In this document: positions 36,882 to 50,616 of the stretch, in pieces
Numbering within the stretch: position 1 is the first letter of the stretch
How the letters are laid out: every line of letters starts with the position of its first letter
NCBI GenBank assembly: GCA_963966185.1
Contig: CAWZYM010000327.1
Location: 124,001-188,000, forward strand
DNA length: 64,000 bases
Reading direction: 5' to 3'
Origin: Rhabditoides inermis
Taxonomy: Eukaryota; Nematoda; Chromadorea; Rhabditida; Rhabditidae
The notes under the pieces: generated by a model
The model's input: only the letters and a program-made list of their open reading frames with translations
The model's database searches: none
What the model was told of the DNA's origin: nothing
Position numbers and translations under genes: made by a program

Positions 36882-39858
36882 TTGAAGACTAATTGAGTGT
36901 GAATGTACAGTTCTTTTTCAAACAGCGTATGTCACGTACGGAGCATCATATACCTTTCAAACCTTCAGAATACTTTTATGACACCTTGTTCGTTCCTGAT
37001 TCACCTCAAACGGCATATATGAGTAATTGGAAAATCTGTAATACTGAGCTGAAGATCGAAAAATAGGTGGGCGATTTGGTAAAAGAGAGAGAGGCGGAAG
37101 ACAGACAGAGGTTGAGGCTACGAGAGTGAGAGAAAGGCAGTGTGCTTTCAACTGTCGACAATCTTGTTGAATACATGAATACTGCTTCAACCAATCGGTA
37201 CTCAAAACAGATCGTCATGAATGTGAGTTTTTCTAAAAAAAATCTCTTGCGGGATTCGAACCCGGGTCGCTAACTCGAGACATCTACAATGCTATCCACT
37301 CGACCAGCATGTCACATTGGTCCAATGACCATTGCGCGAAGATCCTCTTGCTCATTCGTTGTCTTCGCCTTTGCCATTGAAGACTAATTGAGTGTGAAAG
37401 TTCTCTTTCAAACAGCATATGTCACGTACGGAGCATCATATAAACTTCAAACGTTCAGAATACTTTTATGACACCTTGTTCGTTCCTGATTCACCTCAAA
37501 CGGCAGACATGAGTAATTGGGAATTCTGTAATACTGATTTGAAGATCGAAAAATAGGTGAGCGATTTGGTAGAAGAAAGAGAGGCGGAAGACAGACAGAT
37601 GTTGTGGCTACGAGAGTGAGAGAAAGGCAGTGTGCTTTCGACTGTCGACAATGTTGTGGAACACATGAATACTGCTTCAACCAATCGATAATCAATACGA
37701 ATCGTCATAAATGTGAGTTTTGCGAAAAAAATTCTTGCAGGATCCGAACCCGGGTCGCTACCTCGAGACATCTACAATGCTATCCACTCGACCAGCATGT
37801 CACGTTGGTCCAATGACCATCGCGCGAAGGCCCTCTCGCTCACTCGTTGTCTTCGCCTTTGCCATTGAAGACTAATCGAGTGTGAAGTGAATGTACAGTT
37901 CTTTTTCAAACAGCGTATGTCACGTACGGAGCATCATATACACTTCAAACGTTCAGTATACTTTTATGACACCTTGTTCGTTTCTGATTCACCTCAAACG
38001 GCAGATATGAGTAATTGGAAAATCTGTAATACTGAGCTGAAGATCGAAAAATAGGTGGGCGATTTGGTAAAAGAGAGAGAGGCGGAAGACAGACAGAGGT
38101 TGAGGCTACGAGAGTGAGAGAAAGGCAGTGTGCTTTCGACTGTCGACAATCTTGTTGAAAACATGAATACTGCTTCAACCAATCGGTACTCAAAACAGAT
38201 CGTCATGAATGTGAGTTTTGCAAAAAAAAATCTCTTGCGGAATTCGAACCCGGGTCGCTAACTCGAGACATCTACAATGCTATCCACTCGACCAGCATGT
38301 CACGTTGGTCCAATGACCATTGCGCGAAGATCCTCTTGCTCACTCGTTGTCTTCGCCTTTGCCATTAAAGACTAGTTAAGTGTGAATGTACAGTTCTTTT
38401 TCAAACAGCGTATGTCACGTACGGAGAATCATATACACTTCAAACGTTCAGAATACTTTTATGACACCTTGTTCGTTCCTGATTCACCTCAAACGGCAGA
38501 CATGAGTAATTGGGAATTCTGTAATACTGATTTGAAGATCGAAAAATAGGTGAGCGATTTGGTAGAAGAAAGAGAGGCGGAAGACAGACAGATGTTGTGG
38601 CTACGAGAGTGAGAGAAAGGCAGTGTGCTTTCGACTGTCGACAATGTTGTGGAACACATGAATACTGCTTCAACCAATCGATAATCAATACGAATCGTCA
38701 TAAATGTGAGTTTTGCGAAAAAAATTCTTGCAGGATCCGAACCCGGGTCGCTACCTCGAGACATCTACAATGCTATCCACTCGACCAGCATGTCACGTTG
38801 GTCCAATGACCATCGCGCGAAGGCCCTCTCGCTCACTCGTTGTCTTCGCCTTTGCCATTGAAGACTAATCGAGTGTGAAGTGAATGTACAGTTCTTTTTC
38901 AAACAGCGTATGTCACGTACGGAGCATCATATACACTTCAAACGTTCAGTATACTTTTATGACACCTTGTTCGTTTCTGATTCACCTCAAACGGCAGATA
39001 TGAGTAATTGGAAAATCTGTAATACTGAGCTGAAGATCGAAAAATAGGTGGGCGATTTGGTAAAAGAGAGAGAGGCGGAAGACAGACAGAGGTTGAGGCT
39101 ACGAGAGTGAGAGAAAGGCAGTGTGCTTTCGACTGTCGACAATCTTGTTGAAAACATGAATACTGCTTCAACCAATCGGTACTCAAAACAGATCGTCATG
39201 AATGTGAGTTTTGCAAAAAAAAAATCTCTTGCGGAATTCGAACCCGGGTCGCTAACTCGAGACATCTACAATGCTATCCACTCGACCAGCATGTCACGTT
39301 GGTCCAATGACCATTGCGCGAAGATCCTCTTGCTCACTCGTTGTCTTCGCCTTTGCCATTAAAGACTAGTTAAGTGTGAATGTACAGTTCTTTTTCAAAC
39401 AGCGTATGTCACGTACGGAGAATCATATACACTTCAAACGTACAGAATACTTTTATGACACCTTGTTCGTTCCTGATTCACCTCAAACGGCAGATATGAG
39501 TAATTGGAAATTCTGTAAAACTGAGCTGAAGATCGAAAAATAGGTGAGCGATTTGGTAGATGGAAGAGAGGCGGAAGACAGACAGAGGTTGTGGCTACGA
39601 GAGTGAGATAAAGGCAGTGTGCTTTCGACTGTCGACAATGTTGTTGAACACATGAATACTGCTTCAACCATTCGATAATCAATAAAGATCGTCTTGAATG
39701 TGATTTTGCAAAAAAAAAAATCTCTTGCGGGATTCGAACCCGGGTCGCTAACTAGAGACATCTACAATGCTATCCACTCGACCAGCATGTCACATTGGTC
39801 CAATGACCATTGCGCGAAGATCCTCTTGCTCACTCGTTGTCTTCGCTTTTGCCATTAA

Positions 39859-40157
39859 AGGAGAGGAGCACGGAGTGATGAAATGAAATGACCAGCTGTT
39901 GTCACACGTGAGAAATGATGATACAGTTTGTCAGTAGTCCGTGGCGGGACCAATTTTGAAAACAAATTCCCATTGGAAACTCGTGCCAAGTTTGTACATC
40001 ACCACGAAAAACTGACGCTGTGCCTGATTTTCAAGATGCTATTTCATTTTATATCAAATTTATATTAATTGTTAGAGTTTTTATTTCGGTTTCAATTTGA
40101 TCGCCATATCGATATTGATTATGTCGACTTTATGTTATTATTCCGTGCACCTCTCCT
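39859..40157. mobile_element. MITE copy 16 (slot M1)
   Basis: M1 markers (TTAGAGTTTTT). Opens the first full 4.08 kb HOR copy. Confidence 0.85.
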
Positions 40158-41653
40158 TTGAAGACTAATCGAGTATGAATGTACAGTTCTTTTTCAAACA
40201 GCGTATGTCACGTACGGAGCATCATATACCTTTCAAACGTTCAGAATACTTTTATGACACCTGTTCGTTCCTGATTCACCTCAAACGGCAGATATGAGTA
40301 ACTGGAAATTCTGTAATACTGAGCTGAAGATCGAAAAATAGGTGGGCGAATTGGTAGAAGAAAGAGAGGCGGAAGACAGACAGAGGTTGTGGCTACGAGA
40401 GTGAGAGAAAGGCAGTGTGCTTTCGACTGTCGACAATGTTGTTGAAAACATGAATACTGCTTTAACCAATCGGTACTCAAAACAGATCGTCATGAATGTG
40501 AGTTTTTCTAAAAAAAATCTCTTGCGGGATTCGAACCCGGGTCGCTAACTCGAGACATCTACAATGCTATCCACTCGACCAGCATGTCACATTGGTCCAA
40601 TGACCATTGCGCGAAGATCCTCTTGCTCACTCGTTGTCTTCGCCTTTGCCATTAAAGACTAATTGAGTGTGTATGTACAATTCTTTTTCAAACAGCGTAT
40701 GTCACGTACAGAGCATCATATACACTTCAAACGTTCAGAATACTTTTATGACACCTTGTTCGTTCCTGATTCACCTCAAACGGCAGATATGAGTAATTGG
40801 AAATTCTGTAAAACTGAGCTGAAGATCGAAAAATAGGTGGGCGAATTGGTAGTAGAAAGAGAGGCGGAAGACAGACAGAGATTGTGGCTACGAGAGTGAG
40901 AGAAAGGCAGTGTGCTTTCGACTGTCGACAATGTTGTTGAATACATGAATACTGCCTAAACCAGTCGATACTCGAAACATATCTTCATGAATGCAAGTTT
41001 TGCAAAAAATAAAATCTCTTGCGGGATTCGAACCCGGGTCGCTATCTCAAGACATCTTAAATGCTATCCACTCGACCAGCATGTCACATTGGGCCAATGA
41101 ACATTGCGCAAAGATCCTCTTGCTCACTCGTTGTCTTCGCCTTTGCCATTGAAGACTAATCGAGTGTGAAGTGAATGTACAGTTCTTTTTCAAACAGCGT
41201 ATGTCACGTACGGAGCATCATATACACTTCAAACGTTCAGAATACTTTTATGACACCTTGTTCGTTCCTGATTCACCTCAAACGGCAGATATGAGTAATT
41301 GGAAATTCTGTAATACTGAGCTGAAGATCGAAAAATAGGTGAGCGATTTGGTAGATGGAAGAGAGGCGGAAGACAGACAGAGGTTGTGGCTACGAGAGTG
41401 AGAGAAAGGCAGTGTGCTTTCGACTGTCGACAATGTTGTTGAACACATGAATACTGCTTCAACCATTCGATAATCAATACAGATCGTCTTGAATGTGATT
41501 TTGCAAAAAAAAAAATCTCTTGCGGGATTCGAACCCGGGTCGCTAACTCGAGACATCTACAATGCTATCCACTCGACCAGCATGTCACATTGGTCCAATG
41601 ACCATTGCGCGAAGATCCTCTTGCTCACTCGTTGTATTCGCTTTTGCCATTAA

Positions 41654-41952
41654 AGGAGAGGAGCACGGAGTGATGAAATGAAATCACCAGCTGTTGTCAC
41701 ACGTGAGAAATGATGATACAGTTTGTCAGTAGTCCGTGGCGGGACCAATTTTGAAAACAAATTCCCTCTGGAAACTCGTGCCAAGTTTGTACATCACCAC
41801 GAAAAACTGACGCTGTGCCTGATTTTCAAGATGCTATTTCATTTTATATCAAATTTATATTAATTGTTAGAATTTTTATTTCGGTTTCAATTTGATCGCC
41901 ATATCGATATTGATTATGTCGACTTTATGTTATTATTCCGTGCACCTCTCCT
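41654..41952. mobile_element. MITE copy 17 (slot M2)
   Basis: M2 markers (CACCAGCTG, CCCTCTGG), 1,795 bp after the M1 copy. Confidence 0.85.
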
Positions 41953-43937
41953 TTGAAGACTAATTGAGTGTGAATGTACAGTTCTTTTTCAAACAGCGTA
42001 TGTCACGTACGGAGCATCATATACCTTTCAAACCTTCAGAATACTTTTATGACACCTTGTTCGTTCCTGATTCACCTCAAACGGCATATATGAGTAATTG
42101 GAAAATCTGTAATACTGAGCTGAAGATCGAAAAATAGGTGGGCGATTTGGTAAAAGAGAGAGAGGCGGAAGACAGACAGAGGTTGAGGCTACGAGAGTGA
42201 GAGAAAGGCAGTGTGCTTTCAACTGTCGACAATCTTGTTGAATACATGAATACTGCTTCAACCAATCGGTACTCAAAACAGATCGTCATGAATGTGAGTT
42301 TTTTCTAAAAAAAATCTCTTGCGGGATTCGAACCCGGGTCGCTAACTCGAGACATCTACAATGCTATCCACTCGACCAGCATGTCACATTGGTCCAATGA
42401 CCATTGCGCGAAGATCCTCTTGCTCATTCGTTGTCTTCGCCTTTGCCATTGAAGACTAATTGAGTGTGAAAGTTCTCTTTCAAACAGCATATGTCACGTA
42501 CGGAGCATCATATAAACTTCAAACGTTCAGAATACTTTTATGACACCTTGTTCGTTCCTGATTCACCTCAAACGGCAGACATGAGTAATTGGGAATTCTG
42601 TAATACTGATTTGAAGATCGAAAAATAGGTGAGCGATTTGGTAGAAGAAAGAGAGGCGGAAGACAGACAGATGTTGTGGCTACGAGAGTGAGAGAAAGGC
42701 AGTGTGCTTTCGACTGTCGACAATGTTGTGGAACACATGAATACTGCTTCAACCAATCGATAATCAATACGAATCGTCATAAATGTGAGTTTTGCGAAAA
42801 AAATTCTTGCAGGATCCGAACCCGGGTCGCTACCTCGAGACATCTACAATGCTATCCACTCGACCAGCATGTCACGTTGGTCCAATGACCATCGCGCGAA
42901 GGCCCTCTCGCTCACTCGTTGTCTTCGCCTTTGCCATTGAAGACTAATCGAGTGTGAAGTGAATGTACAGTTCTTTTTCAAACAGCGTATGTCACGTACG
43001 GAGCATCATATACACTTCAAACGTTCAGTATACTTTTATGACACCTTGTTCGTTTCTGATTCACCTCAAACGGCAGATATGAGTAATTGGAAAATCTGTA
43101 ATACTGAGCTGAAGATCGAAAAATAGGTGGGCGATTTGGTAAAAGAGAGAGAGGCGGAAGACAGACAGAGGTTGAGGCTACGAGAGTGAGAGAAAGGCAG
43201 TGTGCTTTCGACTGTCGACAATCTTGTTGAAAACATGAATACTGCTTCAACCAATCGGTACTCAAAACAGATCGTCATGAATGTGAGTTTTGCAAAAAAA
43301 AAATCTCTTGCGGAATTCGAACCCGGGTCGCTAACTCGAGACATCTACAATGCTATCCACTCGACCAGCATGTCACGTTGGTCCAATGACCATTGCGCGA
43401 AGATCCTCTTGCTCACTCGTTGTCTTCGCCTTTGCCATTAAAGACTAGTTAAGTGTGAATGTACAGTTCTTTTTCAAACAGCGTATGTCACGTACGGAGA
43501 ATCATATACACTTCAAACGTACAGAATACTTTTATGACACCTTGTTCGTTCCTGATTCACCTCAAACGGCAGATATGAGTAATTGGAAATTCTGTAAAAC
43601 TGAGCTGAAGATCGAAAAATAGGTGAGCGATTTGGTAGATGGAAGAGAGGCGGAAGACAGACAGAGGTTGTGGCTACGAGAGTGAGATAAAGGCAGTGTG
43701 CTTTCGACTGTCGACAATGTTGTTGAACACATGAATACTGCTTCAACCATTCGATAATCAATAAAGATCGTCTTGAATGTGATTTTGCAAAAAAAAAAAT
43801 CTCTTGCGGGATTCGAACCCGGGTCGCTAACTAGAGACATCTACAATGCTATCCACTCGACCAGCATGTCACATTGGTCCAATGACCATTGCGCGAAGAT
43901 CCTCTTGCTCACTCGTTGTCTTCGCTTTTGCCATTAA

Positions 43938-44236
43938 AGGAGAGGAGCACGGAGTGATGAAATGAAATGACCAGCTGTTGTCACACGTGAGAAATGATGA
44001 TACAGTTTGTCAGTAGTCCGTGGCGGGACCAATTTTGAAAACAAATTCCCATTGGAAACTCGTGCCAAGTTTGTACATCACCACGAAAAACTGACGCTGT
44101 GCCTGATTTTCAAGATGCTATTTCATTTTATATCAAATTTATATTAATTGTTAGAGTTTTTATTTCGGTTTCAATTTGATCGCCATATCGATATTGATTA
44201 TGTCGACTTTATGTTATTATTCCGTGCACCTCTCCT
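43938..44236. mobile_element. MITE copy 18 (slot M1)
   Basis: M1 markers. Opens the shortened 1,805-bp HOR copy. Confidence 0.85.
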
Positions 44237-45237
44237 TTGAAGACTAATCGAGTATGAATGTACAGTTCTTTTTCAAACAGCGTATGTCACGTACGGAGCA
44301 TCATATACCTTTCAAACGTTCAGAATACTTTTATGACACCTGTTCGTTCCTGATTCACCTCAAACGGCAGATATGAGTAACTGGAAATTCTGTAATACTG
44401 AGCTGAAGATCGAAAAATAGGTGGGCGAATTGGTAGAAGAAAGAGAGGCGGAAGACAGACAGAGATTGTGGCTACGAGAGTGAGAGAAAGGCAGTGTGCT
44501 TTCGACTGTCGACAATGTTGTTGAATACATGAATACTGCCTAAACCAGTCGATACTCGAAACATATCTTCATGAATGCAAGTTTTGCAAAAAATAAAATC
44601 TCTTGCGGGATTCGAACCCGGGTCGCTATCTCAAGACATCTTAAATGCTATCCACTCGACCAGCATGTCACATTGGGCCAATGAACATTGCGCAAAGATC
44701 CTCTTGCTCACTCGTTGTCTTCGCCTTTGCCATTGAAGACTAATCGAGTGTGAAGTGAATGTACAGTTCTTTTTCAAACAGCGTATGTCACGTACGGAGC
44801 ATCATATACACTTCAAACGTTCAGAATACTTTTATGACACCTTGTTCGTTCCTGATTCACCTCAAACGGCAGATATGAGTAATTGGAAATTCTGTAATAC
44901 TGAGCTGAAGATCGAAAAATAGGTGAGCGATTTGGTAGATGGAAGAGAGGCGGAAGACAGACAGAGGTTGTGGCTACGAGAGTGAGAGAAAGGCAGTGTG
45001 CTTTCGACTGTCGACAATGTTGTTGAACACATGAATACTGCTTCAACCATTCGATAATCAATACAGATCGTCTTGAATGTGATTTTGCAAAAAAAAAAAT
45101 CTCTTGCGGGATTCGAACCCGGGTCGCTAACTCGAGACATCTACAATGCTATCCACTCGACCAGCATGTCACATTGGTCCAATGACCATTGCGCGAAGAT
45201 CCTCTTGCTCACTCGTTGTATTCGCTTTTGCCATTAA

Positions 45238-45536
45238 AGGAGAGGAGCACGGAGTGATGAAATGAAATCACCAGCTGTTGTCACACGTGAGAAATGATGA
45301 TACAGTTTGTCAGTAGTCCGTGGCGGGACCAATTTTGAAAACAAATTCCCTCTGGAAACTCGTGCCAAGTTTGTACATCACCACGAAAAACTGACGCTGT
45401 GCCTGATTTTCAAGATGCTATTTCATTTTATATCAAATTTATATTAATTGTTAGAATTTTTATTTCGGTTTCAATTTGATCGCCATATCGATATTGATTA
45501 TGTCGACTTTATGTTATTATTCCGTGCACCTCTCCT
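45238..45536. mobile_element. MITE copy 19 (slot M2)
   Basis: M2 markers. Only 505 bp before the next MITE copy because the monomer between them is truncated. Confidence 0.85.
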
Positions 45537-45742
45537 TTGAAGACTAATTGAGTGTGAATGTACAGTTCTTTTTCAAACAGCGTATGTCACGTACGGAGCA
45601 TCATATACCTTTCAAACCTTCAGAATACTTTTATGACACCTTGTTCGTTCCTGATTCACCTCAAACGGCATAGTCACATTGGTCCAATGACCATTGCGCG
45701 AAGATCCTCTTGCTCACTCGTTGTCTTCGCTTTTGCCATTAA

Positions 45743-46041
45743 AGGAGAGGAGCACGGAGTGATGAAATGAAATGACCAGCTGTTGTCACACGTGAGAAAT
45801 GATGATACAGTTTGTCAGTAGTCCGTGGCGGGACCAATTTTGAAAACAAATTCCCATTGGAAACTCGTGCCAAGTTTGTACATCACCACGAAAAACTGAC
45901 GCTGTGCCTGATTTTCAAGATGCTATTTCATTTTATATCAAATTTATATTAATTGTTAGAGTTTTTATTTCGGTTTCAATTTGATCGCCATATCGATATT
46001 GATTATGTCGACTTTATGTTATTATTCCGTGCACCTCTCCT
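45743..46041. mobile_element. MITE copy 20 (slot M1)
   Basis: M1 markers. Follows the truncated 202-bp monomer whose deletion junction is at 45670/45671. Confidence 0.85.
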
Positions 46042-47536
46042 TTGAAGACTAATCGAGTATGAATGTACAGTTCTTTTTCAAACAGCGTATGTCACGTACG
46101 GAGCATCATATACCTTTCAAACGTTCAGAATACTTTTATGACACCTGTTCGTTCCTGATTCACCTCAAACGGCAGATATGAGTAACTGGAAATTCTGTAA
46201 TACTGAGCTGAAGATCGAAAAATAGGTGGGCGAATTGGTAGAAGAAAGAGAGGCGGAAGACAGACAGAGGTTGTGGCTACGAGAGTGAGAGAAAGGCAGT
46301 GTGCTTTCGACTGTCGACAATGTTGTTGAAAACATGAATACTGCTTTAACCAATCGGTACTCAAAACAGATCGTCATGAATGTGAGTTTTTCTAAAAAAA
46401 ATCTCTTGCGGGATTCGAACCCGGGTCGCTAACTCGAGACATCTACAATGCTATCCACTCGACCAGCATGTCACATTGGTCCAATGACCATTGCGCGAAG
46501 ATCCTCTTGCTCACTCGTTGTCTTCGCCTTTGCCATTAAAGACTAATTGAGTGTGTATGTACAATTCTTTTTCAAACAGCGTATGTCACGTACAGAGCAT
46601 CATATACACTTCAAACGTTCAGAATACTTTTATGACACCTTGTTCGTTCCTGATTCACCTCAAACGGCAGATATGAGTAATTGGAAATTCTGTAAAACTG
46701 AGCTGAAGATCGAAAAATAGGTGGGCGAATTGGTAGTAGAAAGAGAGGCGGAAGACAGACAGAGATTGTGGCTACGAGAGTGAGAGAAAGGCAGTGTGCT
46801 TTCGACTGTCGACAATGTTGTTGAATACATGAATACTGCCTAAACCAGTCGATACTCGAAACATATCTTCATGAATGCAAGTTTTGCAAAAAATAAAATC
46901 TCTTGCGGGATTCGAACCCGGGTGGCTATCTCAAGACATCTTAAATGCTATCCACTCGACCAGCATGTCACATTGGGCCAATGAACATTGCGCAAAGATC
47001 CTCTTGCTCACTCGTTGTCTTCGCCTTTGCCATTGAAGACTAATCGAGTGTGAAGTGAATGTACAGTTCTTTTTCAAACAGCGTATGTCACGTACGGAGC
47101 ATCATATACACTTCAAACGTTCAGAATACTTTTATGACACCTTGTTCGTTCCTGATTCACCTCAAACGGCAGATATGAGTAATTGGAAATTCTGTAATAC
47201 TGAGCTGAAGATCGAAAAATAGGTGAGCGATTTGGTAGATGGAAGAGAGGCGGAAGACAGACAGAGGTTGTGGCTACGAGAGTGAGAGAAAGGCAGTGTG
47301 CTTTCGACTGTCGACAATGTTGTTGAACACATGAATACTGCTTCAACCATTCGATAATCAATACAGATCGTCTTGAATGTGATTTTGCAAAAAAAAAATC
47401 TCTTGCGGGATTCGAACCCGGGTCGCTAACTCGAGACATCTACAATGCTATCCACTCGACCAGCATGTCACATTGGTCCAATGACCATTGCGCGAAGATC
47501 CTCTTGCTCACTCGTTGTATTCGCTTTTGCCATTAA

Positions 47537-47835
47537 AGGAGAGGAGCACGGAGTGATGAAATGAAATCACCAGCTGTTGTCACACGTGAGAAATGATGAT
47601 ACAGTTTGTCAGTAGTCCGTGGCGGGACCAATTTTGAAAACAAATTCCCTCTGGAAACTCGTGCCAAGTTTGTACATCACCACGAAAAACTGACGCTGTG
47701 CCTGATTTTCAAGATGCTATTTCATTTTATATCAAATTTATATTAATTGTTAGAATTTTTATTTCGGTTTCAATTTGATCGCCATATCGATATTGATTAT
47801 GTCGACTTTATGTTATTATTCCGTGCACCTCTCCT
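47537..47835. mobile_element. MITE copy 21 (slot M2)
   Basis: M2 markers; in a full 4.08 kb HOR copy. Confidence 0.85.
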
Positions 47836-48335
47836 TTGAAGACTAATTGAGTGTGAATGTACAGTTCTTTTTCAAACAGCGTATGTCACGTACGGAGCAT
47901 CATATACCTTTCAAACCTTCAGAATACTTTTATGACACCTTGTTCGTTCCTGATTCACCTCAAACGGCATATATGAGTAATTGGAAAATCTGTAATACTG
48001 AGCTGAAGATCGAAAAATAGGTGGGCGATTTGGTAAAAGAGAGAGAGGCGGAAGACAGACAGAGGTTGAGGCTACGAGAGTGAGAGAAAGGCAGTGTGCT
48101 TTCAACTGTCGACAATCTTGTTGAATACATGAATACTGCTTCAACCAATCGGTACTCAAAACAGATCGTCATGAATGTGAGTTTTTTCTAAAAAAAATCT
48201 CTTGCGGGATTCGAACCCGGGTCGCTAACTCGAGACATCTACAATGCTATCCACTCGACCAGCATGTCACATTGGTCCAATGACCATTGCGCGAAGATCC
48301 TCTTGCTCATTCGTTGTCTTCGCCTTTGCCATTGA

Positions 48336-48823
48336 AGACTAATTGAGTGTGAAAGTTCTCTTTCAAACAGCATATGTCACGTACGGAGCATCATATAAAC
48401 TTCAAACGTTCAGAATACTTTTATGACACCTTGTTCGTTCCTGATTCACCTCAAACGGCAGACATGAGTAATTGGGAATTCTGTAATACTGATTTGAAGA
48501 TCGAAAAATAGGTGAGCGATTTGGTAGAAGAAAGAGAGGCGGAAGACAGACAGATGTTGTGGCTACGAGAGTGAGAGAAAGGCAGTGTGCTTTCGACTGT
48601 CGACAATGTTGTGGAACACATGAATACTGCTTCAACCAATCGATAATCAATACGAATCGTCATAAATGTGAGTTTTGCGAAAAAAATTCTTGCAGGATCC
48701 GAACCCGGGTCGCTACCTCGAGACATCTACAATGCTATCCACTCGACCAGCATGTCACGTTGGTCCAATGACCATCGCGCGAAGGCCCTCTCGCTCACTC
48801 GTTGTCTTCGCCTTTGCCATTGA
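48336..48823. repeat. Reference monomer, family C
   Basis: A 488-bp unit bounded by TTGA versions of the insertion site. It is marked by CGATAATCAATACGAATCGT, the poly-A followed by TTCTTGCAGGATCCG, and the degenerate B box. In the right HOR it is slot S5, with the linked changes GACATGAGTAATTGGGAA and CAGATGTTGTGG in the spacer and GCGAAAAAA in place of GCAAAAAAA. No family C unit in the window carries the MITE at its 3' end. Confidence 0.75.
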
Positions 48824-49819
48824 AGACTAATCGAGTGTGAAGTGAATGTACAGTTCTTTTTCAAACAGCGTATGTCACGTACGGAGCATCATATACACTT
48901 CAAACGTTCAGTATACTTTTATGACACCTTGTTCGTTTCTGATTCACCTCAAACGGCAGATATGAGTAATTGGAAAATCTGTAATACTTAGCTGAAGATC
49001 GAAAAATAGGTGGGCGATTTGGTAAAAGAGAGAGAGGCGGAAGACAGACAGAGGTTGAGGCTACGAGAGTGAGAGAAAGGCAGTGTGCTTTCGACTGTCG
49101 ACAATCTTGTTGAAAACATGAATACTGCTTCAACCAATCGGTACTCAAAACAGATCGTCATGAATGTGAGTTTTGCAAAAAAAAAATCTCTTGCGGAATT
49201 CGAACCCGGGTCGCTAACTCGAGACATCTACAATGCTATCCACTCGACCAGCATGTCACGTTGGTCCAATGACCATTGCGCGAAGATCCTCTTGCTCACT
49301 CGTTGTCTTCGCCTTTGCCATTAAAGACTAGTTAAGTGTGAATGTACAGTTCTTTTTCAAACAGCGTATGTCACGTACGGAGAATCATATACACTTCAAA
49401 CGTACAGAATACTTTTATGACACCTTGTTCGTTCCTGATTCACCTCAAACGGCAGATATGAGTAATTGGAAATTCTGTAAAACTGAGCTGAAGATCGAAA
49501 AATAGGTGAGCGATTTGGTAGATGGAAGAGAGGCGGAAGACAGACAGAGGTTGTGGCTACGAGAGTGAGATAAAGGCAGTGTGCTTTCGACTGTCGACAA
49601 TGTTGTTGAACACATGAATACTGCTTCAACCATTCGATAATCAATAAAGATCGTCTTGAATGTGATTTTGCAAAAAAAAAATCTCTTGCGGGATTCGAAC
49701 CCGGGTCGCTAACTAGAGACATCTACAATGCTATCCACTCGACCAGCATGTCACATTGGTCCAATGACCATTGCGCGAAGATCCTCTTGCTCACTCGTTG
49801 TCTTCGCTTTTGCCATTAA

Positions 49820-50118
49820 AGGAGAGGAGCACGGAGTGATGAAATGAAATGACCAGCTGTTGTCACACGTGAGAAATGATGATACAGTTTGTCAGTAGTC
49901 CGTGGCGGGACCAATTTTGAAAACAAATTCCCATTGGAAACTCGTGCCAAGTTTGTACATCACCACGAAAAACTGACGCTGTGCCTGATTTTCAAGATGC
50001 TATTTCATTTTATATCAAATTTATATTAATTGTTAGAGTTTTTATTTCGGTTTCAATTTGATCGCCATATCGATATTGATTATGTCGACTTTATGTTATT
50101 ATTCCGTGCACCTCTCCT
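49820..50118. mobile_element. MITE copy 22 (slot M1)
   Basis: M1 markers; 4,077 bp after copy 20. Confidence 0.85.
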
Positions 50119-50616
50119 TTGAAGACTAATCGAGTATGAATGTACAGTTCTTTTTCAAACAGCGTATGTCACGTACGGAGCATCATATACCTTTCAAACG
50201 TTCAGAATACTTTTATGACACCTGTTCGTTCCTGATTCACCTCAAACGGCAGATATGAGTAACTGGAAATTCTGTAATACTGAGCTGAAGATCGAAAAAT
50301 AGGTGGGCGAATTGGTAGAAGAAAGAGAGGCGGAAGACAGACAGAGGTTGTGGCTACGAGAGTGAGAGAAAGGCAGTGTGCTTTCGACTGTCGACAATGT
50401 TGTTGAAAACATGAATACTGCTTTAACCAATCGGTACTCAAAACAGATCGTCATGAATGTGAGTTTTTCTAAAAAAAATCTCTTGCGGGATTCGAACCCG
50501 GGTCGCTAACTCGAGACATCTACAATGCTATCCACTCGACCAGCATGTCACATTGGTCCAATGACCATTGCGCGAAGATCCTCTTGCTCACTCGTTGTCT
50601 TCGCCTTTGCCATTAA

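Larger units (their letters stand above)
35284..39858. repeat. 4.08 kb HOR, expanded variant (S5-S6 doubled, S2 missing)
   Basis: Order M1-S1-S3-M2-S4-S5-S6-S5-S6-S7, 4,575 bp. The S5-S6 pair is repeated at an offset of 993 bp (cores 37745/38738 and 38245/39239), and the family D slot S2 is absent. Confidence 0.85.
39859..43937. repeat. 4.08 kb HOR, full copy
   Basis: 4,079 bp, order M1-S1-S2-S3-M2-S4-S5-S6-S7 (cores 40532, 41029, 41530, 42329, 42817, 43318, 43814). Confidence 0.9.
43938..45742. repeat. 4.08 kb HOR, shortened 1,805-bp copy
   Basis: Order M1, S1/S2 chimera (core 44613), S3 (45114), M2, then a monomer truncated at 45670/45671. S5-S7 are missing. The same shortened form is found at 57469-59273. 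Confidence 0.9.
45743..49819. repeat. 4.08 kb HOR, full copy
   Basis: 4,077 bp. Private change in the D-slot T arm: CCCGGGTGGCTATC at about 46918 in place of CCCGGGTCGCTATC. Confidence 0.9.
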
